From Phoronis australis (taxonomy: Eukaryota; Phoronida; Phoronidae), in assembly GCA_002633005.1 (NCBI GenBank), contig NMRA01000349.1, positions 188,001-252,000 of the forward strand: DNA of 64,000 bases, written 5' to 3'. Below the pieces are notes generated by a model, which did no database searches, was not told the origin of the DNA, and worked only from the letters and a program-made list of their open reading frames with translations. The translations under genes were made by a program, and so were the position numbers. Every line of letters starts with the position of its first letter. Position 1 is the stretch's first letter. Below are positions 28,801-37,859 of this stretch, in pieces.

Positions 28801-31800
28801 ACAGCAAGCTGATTTACGTGAAGTGCAACAAAAGAAACAGAATTTTGAATAATGGTAGTCATTTTTTGCATAAATCATGCAAATTTATCATGCAACAGCT
28901 GATGTTATTAAATTAATTGTCATAGAAACATGGGAGAAGGTATCAATATAATTTACCTGCGGTGATTTTTATCATAGATATTAAATCACAAATAGGTTTT
29001 AGAATAATGGCGGCCTTAAATTTCATATATTTTGGAAATTTGCAATTTTTCTTCCTGTAAGCTAGCACCATTGAATTCAGTGACCTAGGAAACAAAGTTA
29101 CGTAAAAACATCAAATTAATTTACGTATGATACTTGGTAAGGAAGTTATAAGCAAAAACCGAGTTTTGCATCATGGCAGCCTTAATTTGCATATTGAAAA
29201 AAATGCTCAAAGTTGTCATTATTTCAACTCAGCTAAAATTCTTCAGGCGGGCCACCTCAACATAAAAGAATCAAGTAATCTTATGCTACCAAAAATTTCC
29301 AAGCTCCCTAAGTGGGGCTTCTATAGGGCCGGAAGGCCTAACAATGTCATGCTGCAAAAAGAGTTTCAATTGTTGCCACATTGATGCCAATACTTACTAT
29401 GTACTTATGACCATCATCCCATCTGAGGAGACGACACATCCCCAAGCATCTAAGAATTATAGGTAAATACAGTCCACCCATAACAAAAAGAAGCCTTCCT
29501 GCAAACACTTGCAGCAAGGTTGCCGCAAAGTTACGGCACGCTGGCCGCAAAAGTTTCTGCAAACCAGCTGCAAACACATGGCACTATCTCTGACCAAAGA
29601 GTGGCTGCATGTTTCCTGCAAGCTTGCCGCATGTTTGCGGCAAACATGCAGCAAACTTATACCATGCAAGTGAAGCTTGTCGCAATCTTGCTGCAAACAA
29701 CTCCGTGTCCTTATGTGGAACAGTTCCTGCAAACCAGCTGCACACACTGCTGCAAACTTGCCGCAAACATCTTCATGGGAACCTTATATAAAAGTTTCTG
29801 CAAACCGCCTGCAAATATTGCTGCAAGACTACAAAATACTAGAATTATGATCACGTAAATGGTTAACTGGTATGAACAATTGAACAAAATGTCCTCGACA
29901 AATATATTTTTATTGCATGCCCACTTGCAGACCAGAGTCATATAAAAACAGTGCCCGCAATTGTACTTTATTTATCTCAAGGTGGGTATTTGATTGGATG
30001 AGAGCACATGGTTACAGTCTGGACATAGTACCATTCGACCAGTGGAAGTCTTCTGTGAAAGCAACGAAAGGTGTCAACACAAATCTAGTCAGACTTCTTG
30101 ACACGCTACTGGGGTGGGTTTTCTTTTGATAATTGGAGTTGTTTACTTAAAACCTATAGTAGCCATAAAGTAAGTGTTAAGCCTTTCAATTTATTGTATA
30201 TTTTGAAATTTAGCTATCTAATGAGCTTGTAAAAACGTACACTGTCTTGTGTTGTCATGCTTTTTTGTTCTCCATGTTTTTATTTCATTCATCTTAGTGC
30301 TTCACTTGACCTACACCTGTGGTCAATTTATTGCAAATTTTGCATATATGGTCTTTGATCCATGGCAACATTTGAATTTTTAGCAATGCGCGTTGGTTGT
30401 GTCTAGTCAAATCACATTAATTTTTGCAGGTCACCAGATTACTTCAGTGAACTGAGTACCTTTATAAATCCTCAGTTTCAAGATGTGATGAGTCAGCTGG
30501 ATCTCAACTATCCAGTTATTGACTCTGAGCTGCTGAGAACCTACTTTAAACATTTGTCCAGAAGATTTGTTATACAGAAAAGTAAGCTAAGCAATAATAA
30601 GCTGAGGAATAGTTTACGGAAAAGTAAAATCGGGAATTTTGGTAAGAATATGAGATATATGGTGTGTTGATGTTGTGAGAAAAGTTTCATTTGGTTGGCA
30701 AGTATTTTATTCCTCAGTTAATGATTTGTATTTGTACATGTCAAGTATGTTAATAATTATGTAAATCCCATATTTCAAGGCCTGTTTTATATCCAAAGTG
30801 TTCTTGTTTTTTTTTCTTTTTGTTGTGATGGTGTGATGTATAGATAGTCAAGTGAGTGTGAAACTATTTGCTGTGTTATTGTCTAGCTCTAAAGGTCATA
30901 GGTCAGCAACCTCTCTCACCTGCAAGCATGGCTGACAATGCCTTGGTTTCTTGTTGTCAGTTTGGCTTTACTGCATTTTACTGCTAAAATAGTAACCTCT
31001 TTGAAATGTTTGAGTTCTTTAGCTAAGATACTACGCTATATTGATATGCTGCTTACAACTGAGATTGATTTTCGTGCCTTTAACTTAGTTTAAGTCCTGC
31101 TGTTATATCTGCAATTGAGATGTCACTGGTGTAATATTAAGTAGTCTGTATTGTCTTTACTTTCAGCATCTAAACATTTAAAGGGCCGGGTTGCAATAGT
31201 TACGGGATCTTCCAGTGGAATTGGTGCTACTATTGCATTGGCATTAGCTAGGGCGGGCTGTTCTGTTGCTATGGTAGCCAGGAGAATTGACAAATTGACA
31301 GAGGTCAAAAGTCAAATAGAGAAAGAAGGAGGCGTGGCTATAGCAGTGCAAGGAGATGTAACAGATAGACAAAAGGTATTGGCTGAATATAGCCTTGTGG
31401 GTTCAATGTGCTTGCACAAAATTTGGCTCTAAACATCTTATCTCACTGTCTTATTAAGTCACTTTTAACAGAACCCAGGTTAAGTGGGACTGCTGCCTAG
31501 TATACCCTGCTGGTCGTTTTAGTTTTTAATTGTCAGTTATTGCTTTCCTGTTGATTATTTTCTTAACGTCTTGAAAGGTTTTGATGAAACTCAAGTCAAA
31601 TGGTTGGGTGCAGCTTCCACCATCAGATTGGACATATGGGTAGCGCACCTTTTCGGGCATTTCGACACAAGGGTTTATGCCATGACTTCCACTCATCATG
31701 GAAAATACGGAAATGACAAAAATGGTTTTCATGCATAGAAAATCTCAATGAAGAGCTGGGGGGGGGGGGGGNCATTTTCTGATTTTTTAGTCCCTTGCTT

Positions 31801-34800
31801 ATAAAATTAATGGACAGTATGAGTGTGGACAATTGGACCATCAACCATGATTGTAACAGCTGTGCTGCTTAATGTATTCTCTCTTCCTTCCATAAAAGTG
31901 GTTCCATAAAATTTAAAAACGTCATTATTAAAATTAGCAGCTTTCCAGCTGCTTCAGCATCTGTATGATTTTTTTTTGTTGCCATGGTAACTGATATTGA
32001 AAAACCCAATGATAACATGATTATTTGACATTGTTGACAAAGGGTCTGTTTAGTGTTACAGCAATGTGTTCAAACATGAACATTGTTTGTTGTAGATGAA
32101 AGATGTCGTGTCCCAGACGGAGCAGACACTTGGGCCAGTCGACATCTTGGTCAATAACGCTGGAGTTATGTATTACACGTTGATGAAAAACATGCACGAG
32201 GAGGAGTGGGAGAGACAAATTGACATCAACTGTAAGGTAGGGGTTGAGGGACACATGCTTGACATCAATTGTGAGGTAGGGGTTGAGGGACACGTGCTTG
32301 ACATGAACTGTAAGGTAGGGGTTGAGGGACATGTGTTTGACATCAACTGTAAGATAGGGGTTGAGGGACACGTGCTTGACATCAATTGTAAGTTAGGGGT
32401 TGAGGGACACGTGCTTGACATCAACTGTAAGGTAGGGGTTCAGAGTAGGTTATTAGCGGAATACTAAAATGTGTAGGTCTTTATGATTCTCAGGTCTGTA
32501 TAAGGGGCCCGATGGCCTGTTGAATGAGTCTGCCTACACTGGTCTACACATTCGTGTTATTGGTGATATTAAACATCATATTAATCAACATTTGCGATTT
32601 GGTATGTGAATCCCCAGAAAAGCAGACGAGAAATTTTACTACTTGTTTCATTAATTATGACACGTTCTGCCTGTAGACCAGTAAAACAGCAAAAATTTAC
32701 TTCTCGAAAAGCAATTAATAAAAAATGAAACTACAGTTGTGTTTATGCTGCTATGGTAACTTTCCACTCTCTAATAGCTTGACTAAACGATTGGTGTTTC
32801 AGTATAGCTGAGTCCTTTGTAGGGATTTACAATATAATTGTTTAAAAATCTTTTTTAAGTTGATTGATTTTGCTTTAAAGTTGAAAAGTTGTTGTGGTAT
32901 AATTTTTCGTAACAAATCCAAATTTGCAGCATGAAAAATGTTTCTACTACTTGCAAAAGGCAAAAAAGTGGAACAGATAATGCAGGCAAAATAAGGATAG
33001 GAAAGAGAAAGTGAGGATTGTTTATGCAGTCTTAAACACAGTGGCTACTGCGACTACCAACAATTTTCAGCGCAGACATGTATTGAACCTTGCCACAAAA
33101 CATAAAGTTCTTTATGGAGAATGCACAGGGTGATAGTATTATTCATATTAAAAAAATCAGAATCCCTTTTTATCAATAAACTTCATTTCTCCTGAAATTA
33201 ATAGTAATTTTGTGTTCTTCTACAACTTAATGATAAACGTTTTATTTATTAAAAGCACCAGAGATGGTAGGTTATTTAAACCATGCTGAAAAAATGTTCA
33301 TTTTGACATTGTTTGTTTTCTAGGGTGTTGTCAATGGTATTGGTGCTGTTCTAGAGGGAATGTTGTCCAGAGGTAAAGGACACATTGTGAACATGTCTTC
33401 AGATGCTGGGCGCAGGGTAAGCAATTCTATGCTCGTATATTCTGATTACACCTTTCGTTTGCCGACATAGGCTGGTGTATATGACAGGGCTTGGAATTTT
33501 CCGCGGAAACGCGGATTTCCGCTTTTTTCAAATGTGCTTTCCGCTTTTTTTATAATATTTCCGCGTAAAAAAAATTGGATTTGATATAAAATTTCCGCGG
33601 CAAATTCCTTTCTTACCGCGGCGTTGCAGACGACGTTCACCTCGAAAAGCGGAAGTTGCCGTTGCTCTTTATGTTTTGGAGGAACGTAAATTGTCAACAT
33701 TGCCGGGGCATCTGGGACAGGGTGGTGTGATTTTCAATGGCGTCTCGCGTTATTGTTAAGCGCGGCGACAAATACTGCCGCTCTGCAGCCAAAAATGTGT
33801 GGGTTGGGAGTGGACGGGCGAGCTAAAAGGACGCAGACGCATGCTTCTGATGGTGGTAACCTTTTTTGGCCTCCCGATTTTTGTCCTGGAAAGATTCACA
33901 TTGACCATTTCAAGGCTGGTTATCGGGCATGATTTGGGCCGTAAAAGTTTCAAAGTTTCCGCGTTTTTTGTCATTGGTCATTCCAAGCCCTGATATGAGA
34001 AGCATCAGATATTCTAACATTATTTGTGAAATAACTGATTCTCCTTTAATAAGTTTGTTGGTTAGGTGAGTTGTAACTATCATGTGTTCAGACTTTATAC
34101 ACCTAGGCTGCTCCTGATTGCGTATGAATTTATCTCTGTCGTTGTCTTCGTATCGGGGGATTGTTGAATACCTGTGGCAGGAGATGTCTGTGCCGGCACG
34201 GGATTCTAGTCGTTTCTAGCCACTTTTGTTGCCCTGGGACGTGTTTGTCATGTAGTATATGTGACCGTGTTTATTGACATTGATTTAGGTAGCAATGTTT
34301 GCTTGGTGTGCTAGAATCGTACCAAAGTTGTATCTAATGTTTTTGGCATCACAGTACCTTCATGATTTCTTACACAATTGGGCATTTGAAACTCTGTTTT
34401 TCAGGGATTTCCTGGCTTAGCTGTTTATTCGGGGACCAAATTCTTTGTTGAAGGCCTTTCACAGGCCTTACGTCATGAGGTGTCGCAGACCGGAGTCAGA
34501 GTCACGTGTATTCAGCCAGGGGATGTCAAGACAGAGCTGCAGACACTTTCAACCGATGTTGAGGTATTTTGGGTTAGGGAAGGTTGATGCTTTGGCTGCA
34601 TTCATTAAGGCTGGCATGGTGCAAGTCTGTGGGCATTTTTGCAAGATATGCCTATATATTAGAAGCAGACCACATTATTTCATCAGCTTTCCAAAAGAGA
34701 GTAACCAGCATCTCTGACTATAGCAGTGGCATTACACTTACACTAACTGTATACTTATAGCCCAGGGCGGCACTCATATTGACAAGGTGCTCACAGGTGT

Positions 34801-36057
34801 GTACCAAATTTGCAGGTATAGACGGTACTTTTTCAGCAAGTTTTGCAGTACCTGCGCAGTGTCCAATAGGCCCTAAATTTCCATTTTGTCTCCACAAAAG
34901 GCTCACTGCATTGGCCTCAGGTCATCAAAAAGCACACTGTCCGTCTTCCTACAGAAAATTCTGCCTCTTAAAAGGGGGTGGGAATTAGCAGACCAGGCAC
35001 CGGTCTGCAAAAGAGGATCTCTCAGCAATTGTTGGTATGTGCCTGCAGTCACCTTGTCAATATGAGTGACCCCCCCTGTGGTACTTATAGTTGCCATTGT
35101 ATGTTCATCTTGTGTCTTTCAATGGTCAGAAGTAAATTTTTTCCAAAGTTGGCCAAAACTTGTAAAGAGTAATGTGAATTCTTTTTCAAATTAGAATATG
35201 GCATAACAAATTTTTCAACAGGAGTAAAAAGAATACAATTTTACTGGATTATTTGAAAACTCTGTCAAGTACTGTTGTCATAAAAAAACTCACAATGAAA
35301 TTTTGGACGTTTTTGGCAATACAATGGGCACTTGAAAAATGAAGAGTGGCAATTTTTGCTCAGTTTTTAAAATTTGAGGAAACTTTACTCTATCTTTGTT
35401 TGTGCTCAGTACCAGTTCTCACAGGTTCCCTCACTAAGCATGCAGTGTATTTCACACTTGTGCTAAGTGACTACACCTGCATTACATAATAACATTTTCT
35501 TTTAAATAAATATTTTGTTATTGTGCATAGTTTTAATCCACAAACCCATATAAAATCCTAGGTGAGCTCAGAAACATATTATGTGCTTGGAAATAATACT
35601 AATGAACTTTTGTATTGACATGATCGTGTCCATGTCTGCCAGCAAACACTAGAAATCTAAGCCACGCAAGTGGTTGTTTGTATCATAAACCACTGCACTA
35701 CATTGTCCTTTGAAAGTCATGATCAGTTACAAAATAGCGGGTTTTAAATAGCATGCAATCTACACCTTGCAAGTGGTTGGTGTTTACTCATATTGATTAT
35801 TTCTCAGTTTCTTCATTTCAACTTTGTTCAAGGCGTTTTTGTTTGCTTTAAATACACTTTGACACAGAAAAACGTTCTCGTCATCAGTAGCTGTGATAAC
35901 GTTGTGTTTTCAGGCTCAAGACCAGTTTGATGGATCAGGAAACAACAAAGTTTTGGAGCCTGAAGATGTCGCTAATGCAGTCCTTTATGCTGTCACACAG
36001 CCTGAGTATGTGGGCGTGAATGAAATACTCATTGAACCCAGAACTGCTCCCGTTTGA
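7810..36057 (+). CDS. NRPS-like A-T-R-R carboxylic acid reductase, 24 exons, 1,276 aa; candidate glycine betaine reductase
   Basis: Exons: 7810-8056, 9372-9488, 12299-12448, 16067-16198, 16539-16710, 17518-17671, 18194-18304, 18477-18695, 19195-19391, 22745-22936, 23529-23738, 24251-24392, 25368-25530, 26584-26699, 26987-27072, 27377-27543, 27730-27955, 29982-30113, 30430-30581, 31167-31375, 32096-32236, 33324-33416, 34405-34563, 35914-36057. All junctions are GT-AG and all phases agree. The start has an in-frame TAG two codons upstream and a good Kozak context (A at -3, G at +4). Domain order is adenylation (about 1-520), thiolation (about 530-605), NAD(P)-dependent thioester reductase (about 655-1025) and classical SDR (about 1029-1276). 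From family knowledge, such enzymes adenylate an acid, tether it to phosphopantetheine, release an aldehyde and reduce it to an alcohol. The same order and similar size occur in fungal ATRR, which makes choline from glycine betaine. Substrate here is inferred, not shown. No signal peptide or membrane segment is visible, so it is probably cytosolic. A poly(A) signal lies at 36575-36580. Confidence 0.9.
9800..10600. repeat. Degenerate interspersed array carrying a GAAATTTGGCA-type motif
   Basis: Within intron 2 of the A-T-R-R gene, segments with TGAAATTTGGCAGATGTGTTC, TGAAAATTGGCAGACGTGTT and CATGAAATTTGACAACAGAT recur every 150-350 bases. They alternate with a block of the form TGCCCCCTAGCGG or TGCCTCCTAATGG. 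The same two blocks recur at 51680-52990. It appears to be an old tandem-structured repeat and has no coding capacity. Confidence 0.5.
10295..10416. mobile_element. 122-bp MITE with TA target duplication
   Basis: The ends CCGTACTCATCTGG and CCGGACGAGTACGG are inverted repeats, immediately flanked by TA at 10293-10294 and 10417-10418, as in Tc1/mariner-type insertions. The left half contains tandem copies of an 18-base unit (TTACCGCCCATGTTCGGC), about two and a half of them. Confidence 0.65.
11708..12015. mobile_element. Non-autonomous DNA transposon with 9-bp target duplication, copy 1
   Basis: A perfect 9-base direct repeat, GCCATTAAT, flanks the element at 11699-11707 and 12016-12024. The ends are inverted repeats with the core GGGTCACTCATATTGAC on the left and CAGTATGAGTGACCC on the right; the similarity extends about 50 bases inward (TTTTGGTACA on the right). 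It has no coding capacity. Nine-base duplications are typical of Mutator-like elements, though the superfamily is inferred. It lies in intron 2 of the A-T-R-R gene. Confidence 0.8.
12680..12910 (+). pseudogene. Possible THAP-like zinc-finger remnant
   Basis: A short frame reads [15 protein letters not shown] followed by [12 protein letters not shown]. After a stop and frame change it reads [18 protein letters not shown]. The C-x4-C start and the later C-x2-H spacing recall a THAP domain, as found in P-element-like transposases. Frame breaks and intronic position argue for a dead fragment. This is a weak assignment. Confidence 0.25.
14615..15260 (+). pseudogene. LINE reverse-transcriptase fragment, degenerate
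   Basis: Despite stops and frameshifts, three landmarks of non-LTR reverse transcriptases appear in order on the plus strand: [11 protein letters not shown] (palm region) near 14630, MYKSVKSC near 14727, and [20 protein letters not shown] followed by [15 protein letters not shown] at about 15010-15130. The fragment lacks most of the protein and lies in intron 3. Clade cannot be assigned from what remains. Confidence 0.7.
17446..17489. mobile_element. End fragment of a MITE family also seen at 62596
   Basis: AAAGTCACTTTCATGAAATA followed by GGTCCCAGG matches the terminal inverted repeat of the element at 62596-62899 (AGTCACTTTTCATGAAACA then AGAGCCCAGG). No matching left end was found, so this is a partial copy in an A-T-R-R intron. 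Confidence 0.4.
19740..21440 (+). pseudogene. hAT-superfamily-like transposase pseudogene
   Basis: Several frames in succession resemble one known family of hAT-like/ZMYM-related transposase-derived proteins. [20 protein letters not shown] lies near 20000, followed by RWLSL and AIKRILEQ near 20110-20155. [20 protein letters not shown] lies near 20395. The C-terminal dimerisation region [20 protein letters not shown] is followed by [20 protein letters not shown] and [13 protein letters not shown] (20840-21070). Then comes the decayed coiled-coil tail KRDKNRSKE. Stops and frameshifts separate the blocks. It lies in the 3.35-kb intron 9 (19392-22744) of the A-T-R-R gene and cannot make an intact protein. 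Confidence 0.8.
22821..23738 (+). CDS. Thiolation (T/PCP) domain, exons 10-11
   Basis: The carrier domain begins with [15 protein letters not shown] and reaches the phosphopantetheine site [14 protein letters not shown]. The modified serine is residue 566, just after the exon 10/11 junction, which splits the second Gly codon of the motif. Downstream [15 protein letters not shown] is the usual helix-4 end of a carrier domain. The protein should need a phosphopantetheinyl transferase for activity. The linker before the reductase (about 605-655) is charged and not recognisable as a domain. Confidence 0.9.
24251..30581 (+). CDS. Thioester reductase domain (R1, NAD-binding 4 family), exons 12-19
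   Basis: The nucleotide-binding glycine motif TGATGFLG is at residues 662-669 in exon 12. HTIKGDVS (exons 13-14) and [15 protein letters not shown] (exon 14) are typical of extended SDRs. The catalytic pair is Tyr832 and Lys836 in YSQTKWVAE (exon 16). [18 protein letters not shown] and [14 protein letters not shown] (exons 16-17) match the substrate-side motifs of terminal reductases in lysine biosynthesis Lys2, carboxylic acid reductases and linear gramicidin synthetase. By family knowledge it hydride-reduces the T-bound thioester and releases an aldehyde. Confidence 0.9.
28700..29210. repeat. Three degenerate tandem copies of a roughly 160-bp unit
   Basis: AATGG- or CATGG-centred segments (TTTGAATAATGGTAGTC, TTTAGAATAATGGCGGCC and TTTTGCATCATGGCAGCC) lie at about 28846, 28999 and 29164. 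Each is preceded by an AATTTACGT-like block, giving periods of 155 and 165 bases. Non-coding, in intron 17. Confidence 0.5.
29496..29828. repeat. Degenerate GC(T/C)GCAAAC satellite
   Basis: About 330 bases dominated by irregularly spaced CTGCAAAC, CCGCAAAC, TTGCCGCAA and CTTGCTGCAA words. The same word family keeps every frame on both strands open for 60 codons or more, so the open frames here are a by-product of composition. Located in intron 17 just before exon 18. Confidence 0.75.
31167..36057 (+). CDS. C-terminal classical SDR aldehyde reductase domain (R2), exons 20-24
   Basis: Cofactor motif TGSSSGIG is at 1041-1048 and NNAG at 1118-1121. The active-site tetrad can be read as Asn1143 (DINCK), Ser1171 (NMSSDAG), Tyr1184 and Lys1188 (YSGTK), with the normal Ser-Tyr spacing of 13. 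The domain resembles the YdfG/serine-dehydrogenase-like SDR group. It is joined in frame to R1: exon 19 ends in phase 1 and exon 20 opens with two bases completing a Thr codon. This makes one four-domain protein more likely than two genes. The donor of exon 21 (32237) sits in the first unit of a minisatellite. Confidence 0.9.
31758..31772. other. G homopolymer with one ambiguous base
   Basis: Fourteen G residues (31758-31771) are followed by an N at 31772. This is probably an unresolved homopolymer length in the assembly; it is intronic and does not affect a reading frame. Confidence 0.9.
32222..32446 (+). repeat. 39-bp minisatellite that contains and multiplies the exon 21 splice donor
   Basis: Six units of 39 bases (13 codons, consensus [13 protein letters not shown]) start inside exon 21 of the A-T-R-R gene and run into the intron. 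Unit 1 supplies the genuine end of exon 21 (DINCK, then GTAGGG at 32237). The same donor is kept at 32276, 32315 and 32432, and has lost its GT register at 32354 (ATAGGG) and 32393 (TTAGGG). The whole array is open in the coding frame and ends at a TAA shortly after unit 6 (about 32465). Confidence 0.95.
33485..33992. mobile_element. 508-bp hAT-like MITE
   Basis: CAGGGCTTGGAA at the left and TTCCAAGCCCTG at the right are perfect 12-base inverted ends, flanked on both sides by ATATGA (33479-33484 and 33993-33998). Subterminal TTTCCGC-rich blocks are also inverted. The CAGGG ends fit hAT elements; the family usually duplicates 8 bases, so the flanks may have decayed. It lies in intron 22 of the A-T-R-R gene. 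Confidence 0.75.
34761..35081. mobile_element. Non-autonomous DNA transposon with 9-bp target duplication, copy 2
   Basis: A perfect 9-base direct repeat, TACTTATAG, flanks the element at 34752-34760 and 35082-35090. Its inverted ends share CACTCATATTGACAAGGTG with each other and with copy 1 at 11708-12015. Both copies have a GTGTACCAAA-type block about 40 bases in. Non-coding, in intron 23. Confidence 0.82.
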
Positions 36058-36295
36058 TTGGTCTATCTGAAATGATTGATAGATTTGCCAACCAATTGGA
36101 CAGGATGAAGTCTTATATCTATGAGAGTGTGAATATGAAACTTACCGAGCCCAAAACTGCTCGTATGTGATTAGGTAAAATAAAATGACTGTTAGATTTG
36201 CCAATCCGTATTGCAAAAGATGAAGTCACACAACTGAAGCGTGTGGGTGTGATTGAAAGTCCTATCAAGTCCAGAAACATTTGTATTTAATGGGG
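36001..36295 (+). repeat. Tandem triplication spanning the A-T-R-R stop codon
   Basis: A unit of about 115 bases runs from the last coding codons through the stop and recurs twice downstream with divergence. GTGGGCGTGAATGAAATAC, GTGTGAATATGAAAC and GTGGGTGTGATTGAAAG open the units. GAACCCAGAACTGCTC, GAGCCCAAAACTGCTC and AAGTCCAGAAACATTTG follow. GATGAAGTC closes units 1 and 2 at 36104 and 36219. The copies after the stop are non-coding. Confidence 0.75.
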
Positions 36296-36600
36296 GGAAT
36301 GCAAGATTCAAGAAGTAGCTTGTCGACTTGTAGAGAAGATTATGGGTATTTGGAAGTGCTTGGCTTGGCCTATTTTGTAGTTCCTATTTCCCACTAGAAT
36401 TAGATTTGTGAAATAATGAACTGAACCTTAAGTATTCAACCTGAGGTTGTTTGACAAGTTTAATAGCCAAACTGTATGCACACCATTGTTTTCAAAGTCA
36501 ATGTTCATTTTAGGTTTACAAAACATTGTGATATGGTTTAGGAGCTTTGACCAATGCCCCTAAAGGAATATTCCAATAAAACCATTGTCTTTGATGAAAC
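36058..36600 (+). other. 3' UTR of the A-T-R-R gene with poly(A) signal
   Basis: Sequence after the TGA at 36055-36057 has no coding signal. An AATAAA lies at 36575-36580. The first part, to about 36295, is made of decayed copies of the last coding segment (see the repeat at 36001-36295). The UTR end is inferred from the poly(A) signal only. Confidence 0.5.
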
Positions 36601-36702
36601 AGTCAACCGCTGACAATAGAACAATCGCAAGCTCTGCCTTCATGCGAAATGTCGACAAACAAACAAACGAGTTTTACCCACCAATGTGTTGTTTTTTTGG
36701 GT

Positions 36703-36755
36703 AAGATGGCGGCTTGGAAACGAAGGTGTGTCAAGAATGGTGCGTCCTGATTGGT
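36703..36755 (+). promoter_or_regulatory. YY1-like site followed by an inverted CCAAT box
   Basis: AAGATGGCGGC at 36703-36713 matches the YY1 core, and TGATTGGTCA, an inverted CCAAT box, is at 36748-36757. Another CCAAT is at 36681. Such pairs mark TATA-less housekeeping promoters. No coding exon follows that I can support: the ATG in the YY1 site opens a 14-codon frame only. Confidence 0.3.
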
Positions 36756-37845
36756 CAGTTCAGCCGTCACTCAAAATCCTGGCGATAGGTCTATTGCTGA
36801 GGAATTATTTGATTTGACAATTAAGTTTACATTGACTCTATCTAACAGATTAGCAATTGTGTTAGATTAGTAATTAGTTAATTGGAGTCCCACGTAGCAT
36901 TTTGTTTGGGTACGAAGACTATTTTAGAGATTTTACGAAGCGAGTAAACATTCCTAATTTTTCACAATGTTAATACTTATGACTTGGTGGTTAATTGGTT
37001 CTACAGTTGGTTTTTCTACTGCAAACTCTATTTAGTTCGAAGTCAGTGATTTTGGTTGTCTTTATTGTTGATGGTTGTGATTTTGACGTATGAAAAACAT
37101 TTTGAAATCATGCCTTTGAACTTGTGTTGTGCTATAGTTATCCAAGGCTTTAATTTGAAGCTTGTCAACATCATAAATCATGACAGTGATTTATGTTATT
37201 GTTTCTGCAATTCTCATTGGCGCTGTTAATTCCATGCTCAAATAATAAAGTAAAGTACAAAAAATTCAATTTGTTGTGTGTTCGTGTTAGAAATACGATG
37301 AGCTGCTTTGCCTTGTCCAACATCACGAAGTGAACAACACATCGCTGTGAATTTGGTTCAAAACTGCCTCTAATGGTATTTTCTGTGGCATGCATTACTG
37401 TATTTGGTTTCTTTCCATTGGTAACTAAGACATGAAATCTTGGTAGCAACTTGGGAATCCTGTTATTGTGAAATATGTAAATGCCATCCAGTACACAGGC
37501 TACCTGAACACTACTGAAGCACTCATTAACATAGTTCTGTTCTCATGAACTCGGCTCAACAATTCACAAACAGCACTCACCAACTGCAACAACACACAAA
37601 AATGGAGTCTGCACACAATGTTTACAAGTTTAGACAAAACTTTTTGGGTGACTAAGCCAAGTTCTATTAATCTGACACTGTGGAGGTGAGTAAGCTTTTA
37701 TCGATTCTATGGGCAAGTTTATTATTTAAAAGTGAATTGAATTTGTGAGCATTGGTCGTGTCAGGATCTATGTTTACGACTGGCAGCAGTATTCCAGTAC
37801 TCGTGCGTTGAGCTCGGAGTACTCATCTTCCATCTTCAGATGACG

Positions 37846-37859
37846 CCACCAGGTGGCAC
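37846..37859 (+). promoter_or_regulatory. CTCF-like motif, intergenic
   Basis: CCACCAGGTGGCAC fits the bilaterian CTCF core (CCASYAGRKGGCRS) at every position. It lies between the convergent 3' ends of the A-T-R-R and ING genes. Binding is not shown. Confidence 0.4.

Noticed and set aside
29457-29941. Several overlapping frames of 60-112 codons on both strands
   Set aside because: They come from the GCTGCAAAC satellite, which lacks stop codons in many frames.
32096-32467. The full open frame through all six minisatellite units as the true exon
   Set aside because: It ends at a TAA before the next acceptor and would break the SDR domain. The first donor restores the normal DINCK-GVVNG sequence.
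7810-36057. Bacterial or fungal contamination as the source of the NRPS-like gene
   Set aside because: The coding sequence is cut by 23 GT-AG introns carrying the same repeat families found in the CARS2 and CFAP97 introns, so it belongs to this animal genome.
31167-36057. A separate SDR gene downstream of an A-T-R gene
   Set aside because: Exon 19 ends at a good donor in phase 1 and exon 20 begins at a good acceptor in the matching phase, with no stop, poly(A) signal or Met start between them that fits better. Transcript data could still overturn this.
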